Source: Carboxylicivirga sp.
GTDB taxonomy: Bacteria > Bacteroidota > Bacteroidia > Bacteroidales > Marinilabiliaceae
NCBI GenBank assembly: GCA_025210475.1
Contig: JAOARW010000068.1
Coordinates: 1 to 64,000, forward strand
DNA length: 64,000 nt
Reading direction: 5' to 3'
This document shows, in pieces, positions 15,066 to 23,559 of the stretch. Position 1 is the first letter of the stretch. Each line of letters opens with the position of its first letter. The notes beneath the pieces were generated by a model. It saw only the letters and a list, made by a program, of their open reading frames with translations. It was not told the DNA's origin and did not search any database. A program made the position numbers and the translations under genes.

Positions 15066-15626
15066 ATGAAGCCACTATTTTTAATTGCTTTAATATATTT
15101 TGCTGCTCATGCTGAAGCTCAGGAGTCAAGCTTGCCTGAAAAGGATACCATTCAGGTGATACCTGTTTCCAGAAATAGGCATAGCGATGAACGCTTAATA
15201 AAGTGGTTAGACGTAAAGAAAGCATACATATTGCTATACTGCCATCCAAAACTAAATTCCATTGAAATAGATGGGCATGTACTTGACAGTACCCACCAAG
15301 TTGAGATATTATCTGAAATGGTTGAGATACATTTGAAAGATAGTTATAGTTGGGAGATTGGAACCGATCTACCCGATGCGCCAAGCATTAAACTCATTAA
15401 ATCATTGATTAAGAAAAAAGAAAAAGTCACTGAAGATGAAAACAAGCTTCAGCGGTTTATGGCGTTTTATGAGCGAAGAAATGTAGAGTGTATAGATAAG
15501 TTTGTTTGCCGACAGGAAATAAAACTTAATAACAAGAATCGCTATAAAATTGATTATGAATTAATCTTTAAGGATAATAACAAAATAAGAATAAAGCATC
15601 AGACGGTTGAAAAGCTATCGCATTAA
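15066..15626 (+). CDS. Exported protein of unknown function
   Basis: A 186-residue protein I do not recognise. The start at 15066 gives a standard signal peptide (MKPLFLIALIYFAAHAEAQ); the frame from 15027 would add thirteen residues. The mature part has a charged N-terminus, a segment that could form beta strands (AYILLYCHPKLNSIEIDGH), a Lys-rich stretch (KSLIKKKEKVTEDENK) and several alternating strands near the end (NRYKIDYELIFKDNNKIRI). There are three cysteines. It may be co-transcribed with the ExbB/TolQ-like gene. Confidence 0.55.
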   Translation: MKPLFLIALIYFAAHAEAQESSLPEKDTIQVIPVSRNRHSDERLIKWLDVKKAYILLYCHPKLNSIEIDGHVLDSTHQVEILSEMVEIHLKDSYSWEIGTDLPDAPSIKLIKSLIKKKEKVTEDENKLQRFMAFYERRNVECIDKFVCRQEIKLNNKNRYKIDYELIFKDNNKIRIKHQTVEKLSH

Positions 15627-15647
15627 ATAATTGGCTACCTAATAAGG

Positions 15648-16142
15648 CTACTGATCCAATTCAATTTCGCTTTCTTCACTGTATATATTTGATCGCGTAA
15701 TCACTCCATTTTCAATGGTATAAATGCACTCTTCATATAACAGATCGTCATTTAACGTAAAGGAAATAACATCGTTGATAAAATTGGCAAAGCAAACATT
15801 GTTTAAGCGGTAATTATTCAAATAAGGCTGTAATGTTTTTTTAAGTCGGTAATCAAGTTTGTCGGTATTAATTATAAACAAGCTGTCGCTGTGAATGTGC
15901 CAGGTCATCTTCAAATCAAAATGACCATTGTAAGCTCTTGCATAAATCTTCTCCCAGGTATTGCTCTTATTGATCAGAAAGGGTTTAAGAATGGGTAAAT
16001 CCAGTTTCACACATTTCTTTTTGTATAAAATGTATTCCGGATTATAACTCTTCATTCTATCTTCATAAGATTGTGCCAGAGCACTATGTGAAATAAAGAA
16101 AACCGTTATCAAAAGAAGTGCAGTATATAGGCGGTTATTCAT
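15648..16142 (-). CDS. Exported protein of unknown function
   Basis: A 164-residue protein I do not recognise. It starts with a clear signal peptide (MNNRLYTALLLITVFFISHSALAQ). The mature part has Cys, Lys and Tyr clusters (YILYKKKCVKLDLP), a WHIHSDSLFIINTD segment, then an acidic C-terminus (SEESEIELDQ). It is convergent with the preceding exported protein, 21 bp apart. Both look like species-level accessory proteins, not part of a known system. Confidence 0.55.
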   Translation of the reverse strand: MNNRLYTALLLITVFFISHSALAQSYEDRMKSYNPEYILYKKKCVKLDLPILKPFLINKSNTWEKIYARAYNGHFDLKMTWHIHSDSLFIINTDKLDYRLKKTLQPYLNNYRLNNVCFANFINDVISFTLNDDLLYEECIYTIENGVITRSNIYSEESEIELDQ

Positions 16143-16258
16143 CGCAATTTAGGGTTGATTAATTAGAATAAGCAAATATATAAATAAACATAAAAACCAT
16201 ACGTGTGATTGTTTTCTCTTTTGTCATAGCATTGTAATTAATTCAGAAATACCTATAC

Positions 16259-16657
16259 ATGAAACGATCTTTAATCCTTCTTTTCCTTATCAGCCTGTTA
16301 ACCTCATGCGAGGAGATCATCGAAATGTCATTTAATGCCAAATGTGAAGTTGTTCATGTGTCTGATCCCTGGGTGGCCAATGATGGAACTGCTTATGTAA
16401 AAGTTAAGATAGAAAACACCGGCTCGAACAAGGCCGAGGCTGTTTCGATTGATGCCGTTTTATATTGCAATGGCAATGAGATCGATGATGCCTACAAGAA
16501 TATCGGTGATTTAAGGGCGAATAAAAGTGCTACAGTTACATTGGAGTTTAGGCACCATTACAATTATGATTTCGGCAGTGAATATGATGTTACCGCAACT
16601 GTGAGGTATAATGACCGTGAAATTTTTCCTGAAGATGACGAGGAAGATTACTGGTAA
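16259..16657 (+). CDS. Small lipoprotein with Ig-like (CARDB/FxLYD-type) domain
   Basis: A 132-residue lipoprotein: MKRSLILLFLISLLTSC ends with the lipid-anchor Cys17. Residues about 27-125 look like a single beta sandwich: AYVKVKIENTGSNKAEAVSID is the typical strand-turn pattern of CARDB/FxLYD domains, and ATVTLEFRH and YDVTATVRYND supply later strands. Three acidic residues clusters close the C-terminus (EDDEEDYW). Such proteins sit in the periplasm or at the cell surface and often bind or space other proteins; no specific role can be read. It stands alone between the exported protein and the cbb3 cluster. Confidence 0.65.
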   Translation: MKRSLILLFLISLLTSCEEIIEMSFNAKCEVVHVSDPWVANDGTAYVKVKIENTGSNKAEAVSIDAVLYCNGNEIDDAYKNIGDLRANKSATVTLEFRHHYNYDFGSEYDVTATVRYNDREIFPEDDEEDYW

Positions 16658-16939
16658 TAGGAGGTGAATTATTGAAACGTAAATAGCTTATTGAGCTTAG
16701 GTTTATAAAATTTGGGACGAAAATTCTTTTCACCATCAGTCAAAACTCAATTAGTAACAGTATAGAATGGTAAAGCTTTGATAGGGTGTAAGCGACAAAT
16801 ATCAATTGATTTGCAATAGGTATCGCATCAGCCAAAAATAATCGACCGCACATTCATCAAAACATGGACAGAAGTGTTTACCTTTAAACAAAAGTGCTAC
16901 TTACTTTTTAATATAGGTGAACTCACATAACATTCCAAT

Positions 16940-19309
16940 ATGTCCAAAACATGCTATCACTGCGGTAGTCCATCGCAATCGTGGGTAAGGCACGATGATA
17001 AAGATTTTTGCTGCGAAGGCTGCGTTATGGTATACGATATACTGAAAGACAATGATATGGGTGCTTATTATGACATTGAAAAAGCGCCCGGTATTCGCGA
17101 TAAGAAGGCTTCAATAGACTATTACGATTACCTCGATCAGGAAGATATCAAACGTTCGGTACTTGATTTTTATGATGGTAGTATGGGGCGCATCAAGCTT
17201 TATATTCCTGCCATTCATTGCAGTTCGTGCATTTGGTTGATTGAGAATTTACACCGTTTGCACAAGGGCGTCGTTACATCAACTGTGAACTTTAATCGGC
17301 GCGAGGCTGCTATTACCTTTAACGAGCAGGAGATTAAGTTAAGTGAGCTAATGACCTTGTTGGCATCTATCAATTATAAACCACACATTAAAACCGAAGA
17401 ACAGAAGAAAACCGCCAAACGCAGTAAGCGCTTATTGGTAAAGCTTGGTATTGCCGGATTTATTTTTGGCAATGTAATGTTGCTAAGTTTTCCCGATTAT
17501 TTATCGACCGACATTTCTTTAAATCCCGATATAATTGCATGGTTTAAATGGATTAGCGTGCTCTTATCGTTGCCATCCATGTTGTATTCAGGCAATGAAT
17601 ATTTTATTACGGCATGGAAAAATATCAAACGTGGTATTGTTTCCATTGATATGCCCATTGCCATTGGCATAATTGCCATTTTTGTTCGGAGTTTATTTGA
17701 AATTATTAGCGATACCGGTTCGGGATACCTCGATTCTTTAACCGGTTTAATCTTCTTTTTGCTGATTGGTAAATGGTATCAGGCTAAAACCTACGAAGCC
17801 TTAAGTTTTGATAACGATTACAGCTCCTATTTTCCGTTAGGTATTACGCGCATTAGTGATAATAAAGAAGAAATAGTACCCATCAGTGAATTACAAAGTG
17901 GCGATAAAATACAGGTTCGAAATGGTGAAATAATTCCGGCTGATGCCCGCCTGCTTTCTTTGGGCGCTTCCATCGATTATAGTTTTATTACAGGTGAGTC
18001 GGTACCGGTTCGGAAAGAAAAGACAGAGCTGATCTATGCCGGAGGTCGTGTTATTGGTAATTCACTACTGCTCGAAGTGGAGAAGAAAGCCGAAACAGGT
18101 TATCTGGCCGAATTATGGAAGGAGCGCAGCAATGCTGACGAAAAGGAATCTATGATTTCCAACACCCTTAATCTGGTAAGTAAATACTTTACCATAGCCA
18201 TATTGCTAATTAGTGCAGCCACTGGATTTTATTGGGCCTATGTTGATAGTACAAAAGCTGTAATGGCCTTTACATCGGTATTGATTATTGCCTGTCCTTG
18301 TGCCTTGGCTCTTTCGGTGCCTTTTGCCTTTGGTCATGCCGGACGAATATTGGGTAAAAACCACCTTTATCTGAAGTTAACGGCTATTATTGAAAGGTTG
18401 ACCAAGATAGATACCATCGTGTTTGATAAAACGGGTACTTTAACCGATCCTGAACATTTTGATGTTAGTTTCGAAGGAGAAACCCCCGATCATTATCATC
18501 AGTCTTTGATTAAGTCAGCGGCTAACCAATCGCGCCATCCTCTGAGTCGCGCTTTGGTACGTCATCTTTCCGGGGCCGGTTTATTTGATGTTACTTCATT
18601 TTCCGAACACGAAGGTTCTGGTGTAGAGTCCAGTGTTATGAATCATAAAATCCGTCTAGGATCTGCATCATTTATTGGTGATGAGGGATTAACATCCAAC
18701 CAATCGGCTCGCGTTTATATTGCCATAGATGGAAAAAAAGTTGGATTTTATACGATCAAGAACTATTATCGCCCTAACTGGAAGGAGATGTTAAAAACAG
18801 TTCGTCAGTATACCGATGTTCATATTTTATCGGGAGATAATGACGCAGAACAAGAAGCTTTAAGTCAGATTATTGAAGATGATTCGAAAATACATTTCTA
18901 TCAAAGCCCAAAGGACAAACAAGCCTATGTAGATCAATTACGAAAAAGAGGTCAGTCAGTGATGATGGTAGGTGATGGCTTAAATGATATCGGTGCCTTA
19001 AAAAAAGCAAACGTTGGTATTGCTGTAGCAGATGATGTGCACCAGTTTTCGCCATCGAGCGATGCCATTATCAGTGCTTCCGAGTTAATGCGTTTACCTG
19101 TTTTTATGCGCTTTTCAAAGTCAGCTTTACGCATTGTTTATGCAGCTATTGCCATTTCTTTCGTTTACAATATTGTGGGAATTTCATTTGCAGTTTCTGG
19201 CAATCTGAGTCCTTTATTTGCCGCCATTTTAATGCCTTTAAGCAGTGTTTCGGTGGTTGTGTTTACAAGTATTGGAGTCATGCTATCAGGCAAACGAAGA
19301 GGGCTATAA
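16940..19309 (+). CDS. ccoI: Cu(+) P1B-type ATPase for cbb3 oxidase assembly
   Basis: A 789-residue copper-exporting ATPase of the CcoI/FixI type. It begins with a cysteine-rich metal-binding domain (CYHCGS, CCEGC; residues 5-28), then a heavy-metal domain with CSSC (94-97), eight membrane segments, the actuator loop TGES (about 353), the ion-path CPC (about 452-454), the phosphorylation motif DKTGT (about 496) and GDGLND (about 677). The N-terminal Cys domain plus CPC and position before ccoS/ccoNO mark it as the ATPase that delivers copper for the binuclear centre of cbb3 oxidase, not a detoxification pump. A 414-bp gap and a hairpin separate it from ccoS, so it may be a separate transcript. 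Confidence 0.93.
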   Translation: MSKTCYHCGSPSQSWVRHDDKDFCCEGCVMVYDILKDNDMGAYYDIEKAPGIRDKKASIDYYDYLDQEDIKRSVLDFYDGSMGRIKLYIPAIHCSSCIWLIENLHRLHKGVVTSTVNFNRREAAITFNEQEIKLSELMTLLASINYKPHIKTEEQKKTAKRSKRLLVKLGIAGFIFGNVMLLSFPDYLSTDISLNPDIIAWFKWISVLLSLPSMLYSGNEYFITAWKNIKRGIVSIDMPIAIGIIAIFVRSLFEIISDTGSGYLDSLTGLIFFLLIGKWYQAKTYEALSFDNDYSSYFPLGITRISDNKEEIVPISELQSGDKIQVRNGEIIPADARLLSLGASIDYSFITGESVPVRKEKTELIYAGGRVIGNSLLLEVEKKAETGYLAELWKERSNADEKESMISNTLNLVSKYFTIAILLISAATGFYWAYVDSTKAVMAFTSVLIIACPCALALSVPFAFGHAGRILGKNHLYLKLTAIIERLTKIDTIVFDKTGTLTDPEHFDVSFEGETPDHYHQSLIKSAANQSRHPLSRALVRHLSGAGLFDVTSFSEHEGSGVESSVMNHKIRLGSASFIGDEGLTSNQSARVYIAIDGKKVGFYTIKNYYRPNWKEMLKTVRQYTDVHILSGDNDAEQEALSQIIEDDSKIHFYQSPKDKQAYVDQLRKRGQSVMMVGDGLNDIGALKKANVGIAVADDVHQFSPSSDAIISASELMRLPVFMRFSKSALRIVYAAIAISFVYNIVGISFAVSGNLSPLFAAILMPLSSVSVVVFTSIGVMLSGKRRGL

Positions 19310-19723
19310 TGAATTAAATTCACAGAAGCTTGTCTCGTGGGCAGCATATTTCTCCCTTGAAATTCAGGGGAGATGTCCAACTTTCGAACAGAGGGGTTAA
19401 TAAAGATAACTTTAAAAGGTATCTTTATTATATAATTGTCTTGGCTCTGATTATAAAAATAGGCTGATCATGTTCTTATTAGAATCAAGGAACCATACAA
19501 AGAGCATGGTTTAAAGCTATAATTGTAGGTGAATGTTGATAAAAATAACATCTGATAATCAAGCTGATAGATTGAAGGGTCTAAAAAAACTAATAAATGT
19601 TAAACAATCACAAGCGCCTGATTGTCATTAAAGGCGATAAAAGTAAAGGAATGAAAGTGTATAATAAGACCCTTAAGTCTTAAATAATTTTCTACTTTTG
19701 CTTGCGAATAAAGTATAATTAGC
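19310..19723. other. Gap between ccoI and ccoS with two hairpins
   Basis: A 414-bp non-coding gap. One hairpin pairs TCTCCC (about 19351-19356) with GGGAGA close by; a second has 10-bp perfect arms, AATAAAGATA (19399-19408) and TATCTTTATT (19420-19429), and could end the ccoI transcript. The right end carries the ccoS promoter element. I looked for FNR-like TTGAT-N4-ATCAA sites and for the palindrome seen before the Crp/Fnr gene and found neither. Confidence 0.45.
19693..19700 (+). promoter_or_regulatory. Likely -7 element of the ccoS-ccoNOQP operon
   Basis: TACTTTTG matches TAnnTTTG. Transcription would start near 19707, 17 bases before the ccoS ATG. No good -33 TTTG is seen, which could mean an activator is needed. 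Confidence 0.45.
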
Positions 19724-19915
19724 ATGGAAATAATCATCGTCTTGGTAGTTGCCAGTTTATGTGTTGCATTGATTTTCTTAGGCTTGTTTGTATGGGCCGT
19801 TAAATCGGGGCAATACGATGATGACTATTCGCCTTCGGTTCGTATTTTATTCGATCAGAAAGAACAGGAGAAAAAAGCAAATAATAAAATCCAAAATGTC
19901 AGTAGCGATCGTTAG
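19724..19915 (+). CDS. ccoS: cbb3 oxidase maturation protein CcoS
   Basis: A 63-residue single-span membrane protein. The membrane segment (about 3-27) is followed by the family motif AVKSGQYDD (about 25-33) and a hydrophilic tail. CcoS is needed for haem b and copper insertion into CcoN in proteobacteria. It precedes ccoNO by 55 bp and is the first gene of the operon by my reading of the promoter at 19693. Confidence 0.9.
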   Translation: MEIIIVLVVASLCVALIFLGLFVWAVKSGQYDDDYSPSVRILFDQKEQEKKANNKIQNVSSDR

Positions 19916-19970
19916 CAGGCAATGGCCTCATAAACGGTTGGTGCTGAATTATTGAAAAAATGTTGAACAC

Positions 19971-22136
19971 ATGAAGCAAGAGACGTTTTATTACGACAAT
20001 AAAATTGTCAAATATTTTATGTATGCCACCATCATTTGGGGGTTGGTAGGTATGGCGGCCGGGGTTTTGGCTGCTCTTCAAATGGCTATGCCAATCTTTA
20101 ATTTTGAATTGGAATACACAACTTTCGGTAGGGTCAGACCGATCCACACCAATGCGGCCATTTTCGCTTTTGTCGGAAATGGTATTTTTATGGGTGTTTA
20201 CCACTCCATGCAGCGACTGCTTAAAACGCGCATGTTTAGCGATGTTTTGAGCTATGTTCATTTTTGGGGATGGCAATTAATCATTGTTTTTGCCGCACTA
20301 ACCCTGGCACTTGGATTTACCACCGGTAAAGAATATGCTGAGCTGGAGTGGCCCATTGATATCATGATTGCCGTAGTTTGGCTGATTTTTGGCTGGAACA
20401 TGTTTGGAACCATCATGAAACGCCGTGTTAAGCACTTGTATGTGGCCATCTGGTTTTATCTGGCTACCTTCATAACGGTAACCGTGCTTCATGTAGTTAA
20501 CTCGATGGAATTACCTGTAACGCTATTTAAAAGTTACTCGTGGTACGCAGGGGTTCAGGATGCTTTGGTACAATGGTGGTATGGGCACAATGCCGTAGCA
20601 TTCTTCCTGACGACTCCTTACCTGGGTTTGATGTATTATTACATACCAAAAGCATCTAATCGCCCGGTCTATTCTTACCGTTTATCGATAGTTCACTTTT
20701 GGTCTTTCTTGTTCATCTACATTTGGGCAGGACCGCACCACTTACTTTATACGGCATTGCCTGATTGGGCACAGTCATTGGGAACCGTCTTTTCAATTAT
20801 GCTGTTGGCACCATCGTGGGGTGGAATGCTAAACGGTTTGTTAACACTTCGTGGCGCCTGGGATAAAGTTCGTGAAAGTGCAACGCTTAAATTTATGGTT
20901 GTTGCTGTTACCTGTTACGGTATGGCCACTTTCGAAGGTCCGTTGCTTTCGCTTAAAAATGTAAATGCCATCAGTCACTTTACCGACTGGACTGTGGCTC
21001 ACGTTCATATTGGTACTTTAGGCTGGAACGGTTTCTTAACCTTTGGTGTGTTGTATTGGTTGGTGCCACAGATTTTCAAAACAAAGCTTTATTCAGAAAA
21101 ACTGGCCAATGCCCACTTCTGGATCGGAACGCTTGGTATTTTATTCTATGCCATTCCGATGTATTGGGCCGGGTTAACGCAAAGTTTGATGTGGAAAGAA
21201 TTCACCGAAGAAGGCTTGTTGGCTTATCCTAACTTCCTTGAAACAGTTACACAAATTCGCCCCATGTACTACATGCGTGCTTTTGGTGGTTTAATCTACT
21301 TATTGGGTGCTGTTTTAATGGGTATTAACTTATGGAAGACTGCTGCCAAAGGTAATGTAACTGCTAATGAGGAGGCAAGCGCAGTTGTTGAAGACATTAA
21401 TAAAGGCAAAAAAGGTGAGAAGGCTCATGGTTGGTTGGAGCGCAAGCCTGTACAGTTTATTGTTATTTCACTGATCACCGTATTGATAGGTACTTTTATT
21501 GAGCTAATACCAACATTCTTAATAAAATCAAATGTACCAACCATAGCCAGTGTTCAGCCATATACACCACTCGAATTAGAAGGTCGTGATATTTATTTGC
21601 GCGAAGGATGTTACAATTGCCACTCGCAGATGATTCGTCCATTCCGATCAGAGACAGAGAGATATGGTGAGTACTCAAAAGCCGGAGAGTTTGTTTACGA
21701 TCACCCATTCCAGTGGGGATCAAAGCGAACAGGGCCCGATTTAGCACGCGAAGGTGTTATGACTGGTAAAATTTACAAACCGGATGCCTGGCATTATAAC
21801 CACATGTTGGATCCGCAAAAGCTGAATGAAAATTCCATTATGCCAAAATATCCTTGGTTAATCGAAGATGATTTGGACATATCTGATTTGCCTGCCAAGA
21901 TTCGTGCAATGCAAACTTTGGGTGTTCCTTATCCTGAAGGATATGATGAAATTGCTGTTGACGATTATAACAAGCAAGCCGATAAGATTGTAAGCGGACT
22001 TAAAGCTGCCGGCATCGAAACAGCGCGGCAAAAGGAAATTATTGCCCTGATTGCTTATTTGCAACGTTTAGGAACTGATATTTACAAAACAGCGCCTGAA
22101 GAGGCTGCTGAAACTGTGAAGGAGGGCGCAGAATGA
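19971..22136 (+). CDS. ccoNO: cbb3 cytochrome oxidase fused subunits I and II (CcoN-CcoO)
   Basis: A 721-residue fusion. Residues 1 to about 460 are CcoN, the haem-copper catalytic subunit with about twelve membrane spans; likely haem and CuB ligands are in RPIHTNAAIFAF, WWYGHNAVAFF, GPHHLLYTALPDW and VAHVHIGTLGWNG. Residues from about 505 are CcoO: one membrane anchor (FIVISLITVLIGTFIELI) and a periplasmic mono-haem cytochrome c with CYNCH (about 547-551). Lysine-rich sequence at about 470-500 joins them. In proteobacteria these are two genes; the fusion is typical of Bacteroidota. It overlaps ccoQ by 4 bp. Confidence 0.96.
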   Translation: MKQETFYYDNKIVKYFMYATIIWGLVGMAAGVLAALQMAMPIFNFELEYTTFGRVRPIHTNAAIFAFVGNGIFMGVYHSMQRLLKTRMFSDVLSYVHFWGWQLIIVFAALTLALGFTTGKEYAELEWPIDIMIAVVWLIFGWNMFGTIMKRRVKHLYVAIWFYLATFITVTVLHVVNSMELPVTLFKSYSWYAGVQDALVQWWYGHNAVAFFLTTPYLGLMYYYIPKASNRPVYSYRLSIVHFWSFLFIYIWAGPHHLLYTALPDWAQSLGTVFSIMLLAPSWGGMLNGLLTLRGAWDKVRESATLKFMVVAVTCYGMATFEGPLLSLKNVNAISHFTDWTVAHVHIGTLGWNGFLTFGVLYWLVPQIFKTKLYSEKLANAHFWIGTLGILFYAIPMYWAGLTQSLMWKEFTEEGLLAYPNFLETVTQIRPMYYMRAFGGLIYLLGAVLMGINLWKTAAKGNVTANEEASAVVEDINKGKKGEKAHGWLERKPVQFIVISLITVLIGTFIELIPTFLIKSNVPTIASVQPYTPLELEGRDIYLREGCYNCHSQMIRPFRSETERYGEYSKAGEFVYDHPFQWGSKRTGPDLAREGVMTGKIYKPDAWHYNHMLDPQKLNENSIMPKYPWLIEDDLDISDLPAKIRAMQTLGVPYPEGYDEIAVDDYNKQADKIVSGLKAAGIETARQKEIIALIAYLQRLGTDIYKTAPEEAAETVKEGAE

Positions 22137-22327
22137 AATTAGTAAGGCATTATTTAGAATCGATATCAGGGGTTGAAATATACCCCATCATATCCTTTAT
22201 AATTTTCTTTGTATTCTTTTTGGTGGTTACCTATATGGTAATTCGAATGAAGAAGGAGTACATCGAGGAAGTATCCAATTATGCAACCGATAAGGCGGAC
22301 GAAACGCCCATGTCAAACCAAAGTTAA
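22133..22327 (+). CDS. ccoQ: cbb3 oxidase small subunit CcoQ
   Basis: A 64-residue protein with one membrane span (IISFIIFFVFFLVVTYMVI, about 19-37) and a short charged C-terminus. Its ATG overlaps the ccoNO stop (ATGA at 22133-22136), a sign of translational coupling. CcoQ stabilises the complex. The call rests on position and size as well as sequence. Confidence 0.8.
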   Translation: MKLVRHYLESISGVEIYPIISFIIFFVFFLVVTYMVIRMKKEYIEEVSNYATDKADETPMSNQS

Positions 22328-22427
22328 ATTGAATCATTAGAATGTGTAGTCTGGATGGTTGTATGAATGCGATTTAGTGTGGAATAGACTACTGCCAACT
22401 GACTAATAACTTACAGATTATTTATCT

Positions 22428-23051
22428 ATGGAAGAGAATAAAAAACAAAACAATATACCAGAGGTTGATCCTTTAACCAATGATAAGTTTGTGCCGGAGC
22501 ATGAGTTTGACGGCATTCGTGAATTGGCTAATAATCCACCTTGGTGGCTAACTTTTATCTTTATATTTTCCATTCTTTTTGCCTATGTGTATCTGGCTAA
22601 ATACCATTTTTACGGCGATGGAGATTTACAGATTCAAGAGTATGAAAATGCCATGTTAGCGGCTAATCCGGAGGAGGATGAAGAAGCAGCTGGTGGCATT
22701 ACCATCGAAATGGAAGACATTGATTACTCAGTTCCATTGGCTGATGCAGCAGGTTTAGATAAAGGAGCCAAGATTTTTAAAACCAATTGTGCGGTCTGCC
22801 ACCTGGCCGAAGGTCAAGGTTTAGTTGGACCCAACCTGACTGATGAGTATTGGATACATGGTGGTAGTTTCGACGATATTGTAAGAATAATTAACAATGG
22901 CGTTGTAGAAAAAGGAATGATTGCCTGGAAAGGGCAGTTGTCAAAAAAGCAAATCCATCAGGTATCCAGCTACATCACAACTTTAAAAGGTACGAATCCT
23001 CCTAATCCGAAAGCTCCGGAAGGGGAGAAGTATGTGCCGGATAGTGAATAA
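22428..23051 (+). CDS. ccoP: cbb3 oxidase cytochrome c subunit CcoP, single-haem form
   Basis: A 207-residue membrane-anchored cytochrome c. The conserved N-terminal motif (EFDGIRELANNPPWW, about 26-40) precedes the single membrane span (LTFIFIFSILFAYVYLA) and identifies CcoP. After an acidic linker there is one class I cytochrome c domain with CAVCH (about 122-126) and an axial Met in KGMIAWKGQL (about 163-172). Proteobacterial CcoP has two haems and about 300 residues; this form has one, so electrons should enter through a single haem before passing to CcoO. It is 100 bp downstream of ccoQ and ends just before the inserted S23 gene. Confidence 0.92.
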   Translation: MEENKKQNNIPEVDPLTNDKFVPEHEFDGIRELANNPPWWLTFIFIFSILFAYVYLAKYHFYGDGDLQIQEYENAMLAANPEEDEEAAGGITIEMEDIDYSVPLADAAGLDKGAKIFKTNCAVCHLAEGQGLVGPNLTDEYWIHGGSFDDIVRIINNGVVEKGMIAWKGQLSKKQIHQVSSYITTLKGTNPPNPKAPEGEKYVPDSE

Positions 23052-23108
23052 GTTTTTATTAACTTATTAGCAGAAAAGTTTATTAGTTGCATTGGTTGAA
23101 ATTAGGTA

Positions 23109-23554
23109 ATTGTCGAATTGCTTAATCGTCGAACTGTTAAGAATCCATTGAGATATGCACATTTATAATTTTGAAAAGCTTGAAGTTTGGCAATTGGCAC
23201 GAAAACTCGTGAAGAAGATATATCTTGCGACACAAAGCTTTCCAGAAAGTGAAAAATATGGATTAACAAATCAGTTGAGAAGAGCCGGTGTATCGATATC
23301 ATCTAATATTGCTGAAGGGATTGGGCGTATTACAAATAAAGAAAGAGCCAGGTTTATTGAAATAGCGTATTCAAGTTTATTAGAGGTTTTGAATCAGTTA
23401 ATACTATCAAATGATCTTGAATTTATAAATGAACAAGAGCTTTTTAATTTTAGGAATGATATTGATTTGTTATCGAATAAACTAAATGCTTTTCACAGAA
23501 AGATATTAAGCAGTTAATCAGTTCGACAATTCGACAGTTTAACAATTCGACAAT
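23109..23554. mobile_element. Putative S23 (IVP) element: four-helix-bundle gene between inverted repeats
   Basis: The S23 gene is bracketed by nested inverted repeats. The outer pair is a perfect 12-mer: CAATTCGACAAT on the right (23543-23554) and its complement on the left (23109-23120). The inner pair is a perfect 9-mer: GTCGAACTG on the left (23128-23136) and CAGTTCGAC on the right (23519-23527). The right end also contains further TTCGACA repeats. The unit splits an otherwise conserved ccoP-ccoG order. I infer an insertion; no transposase is encoded within it and I cannot identify a target-site duplication. Confidence 0.55.
23155..23517 (+). CDS. Four-helix-bundle protein, S23/23S rRNA-IVP family
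   Basis: A 120-residue all-helical protein. The pattern FEKLEVWQLARKLVKKIY, YGLTNQLRRAGVSISSNIAEG (given here in part, residues about 36-57) and FIEIAYSSLLEVLNQL is that of the family first found in intervening sequences of 23S rRNA genes; the Avd protein of diversity-generating retroelements is a relative. These proteins form pentameric helical barrels in solved structures. Function is unknown. It has nothing to do with oxidase assembly as far as known, and its place inside the cbb3 operon, with inverted repeats at both sides, suggests it arrived as a small element. It keeps the same strand as the operon, so ccoG may be transcribed through it. Confidence 0.88.
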   Translation: MHIYNFEKLEVWQLARKLVKKIYLATQSFPESEKYGLTNQLRRAGVSISSNIAEGIGRITNKERARFIEIAYSSLLEVLNQLILSNDLEFINEQELFNFRNDIDLLSNKLNAFHRKILSS

Positions 23555-23559
23555 AAAAT

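Noticed and set aside
16658..16939. FNR or Crp-like site before ccoI
   Set aside because: No TTGAT-N4-ATCAA and no copy of the TTGTAT/ATACAA palindrome could be found in the 282-bp gap.
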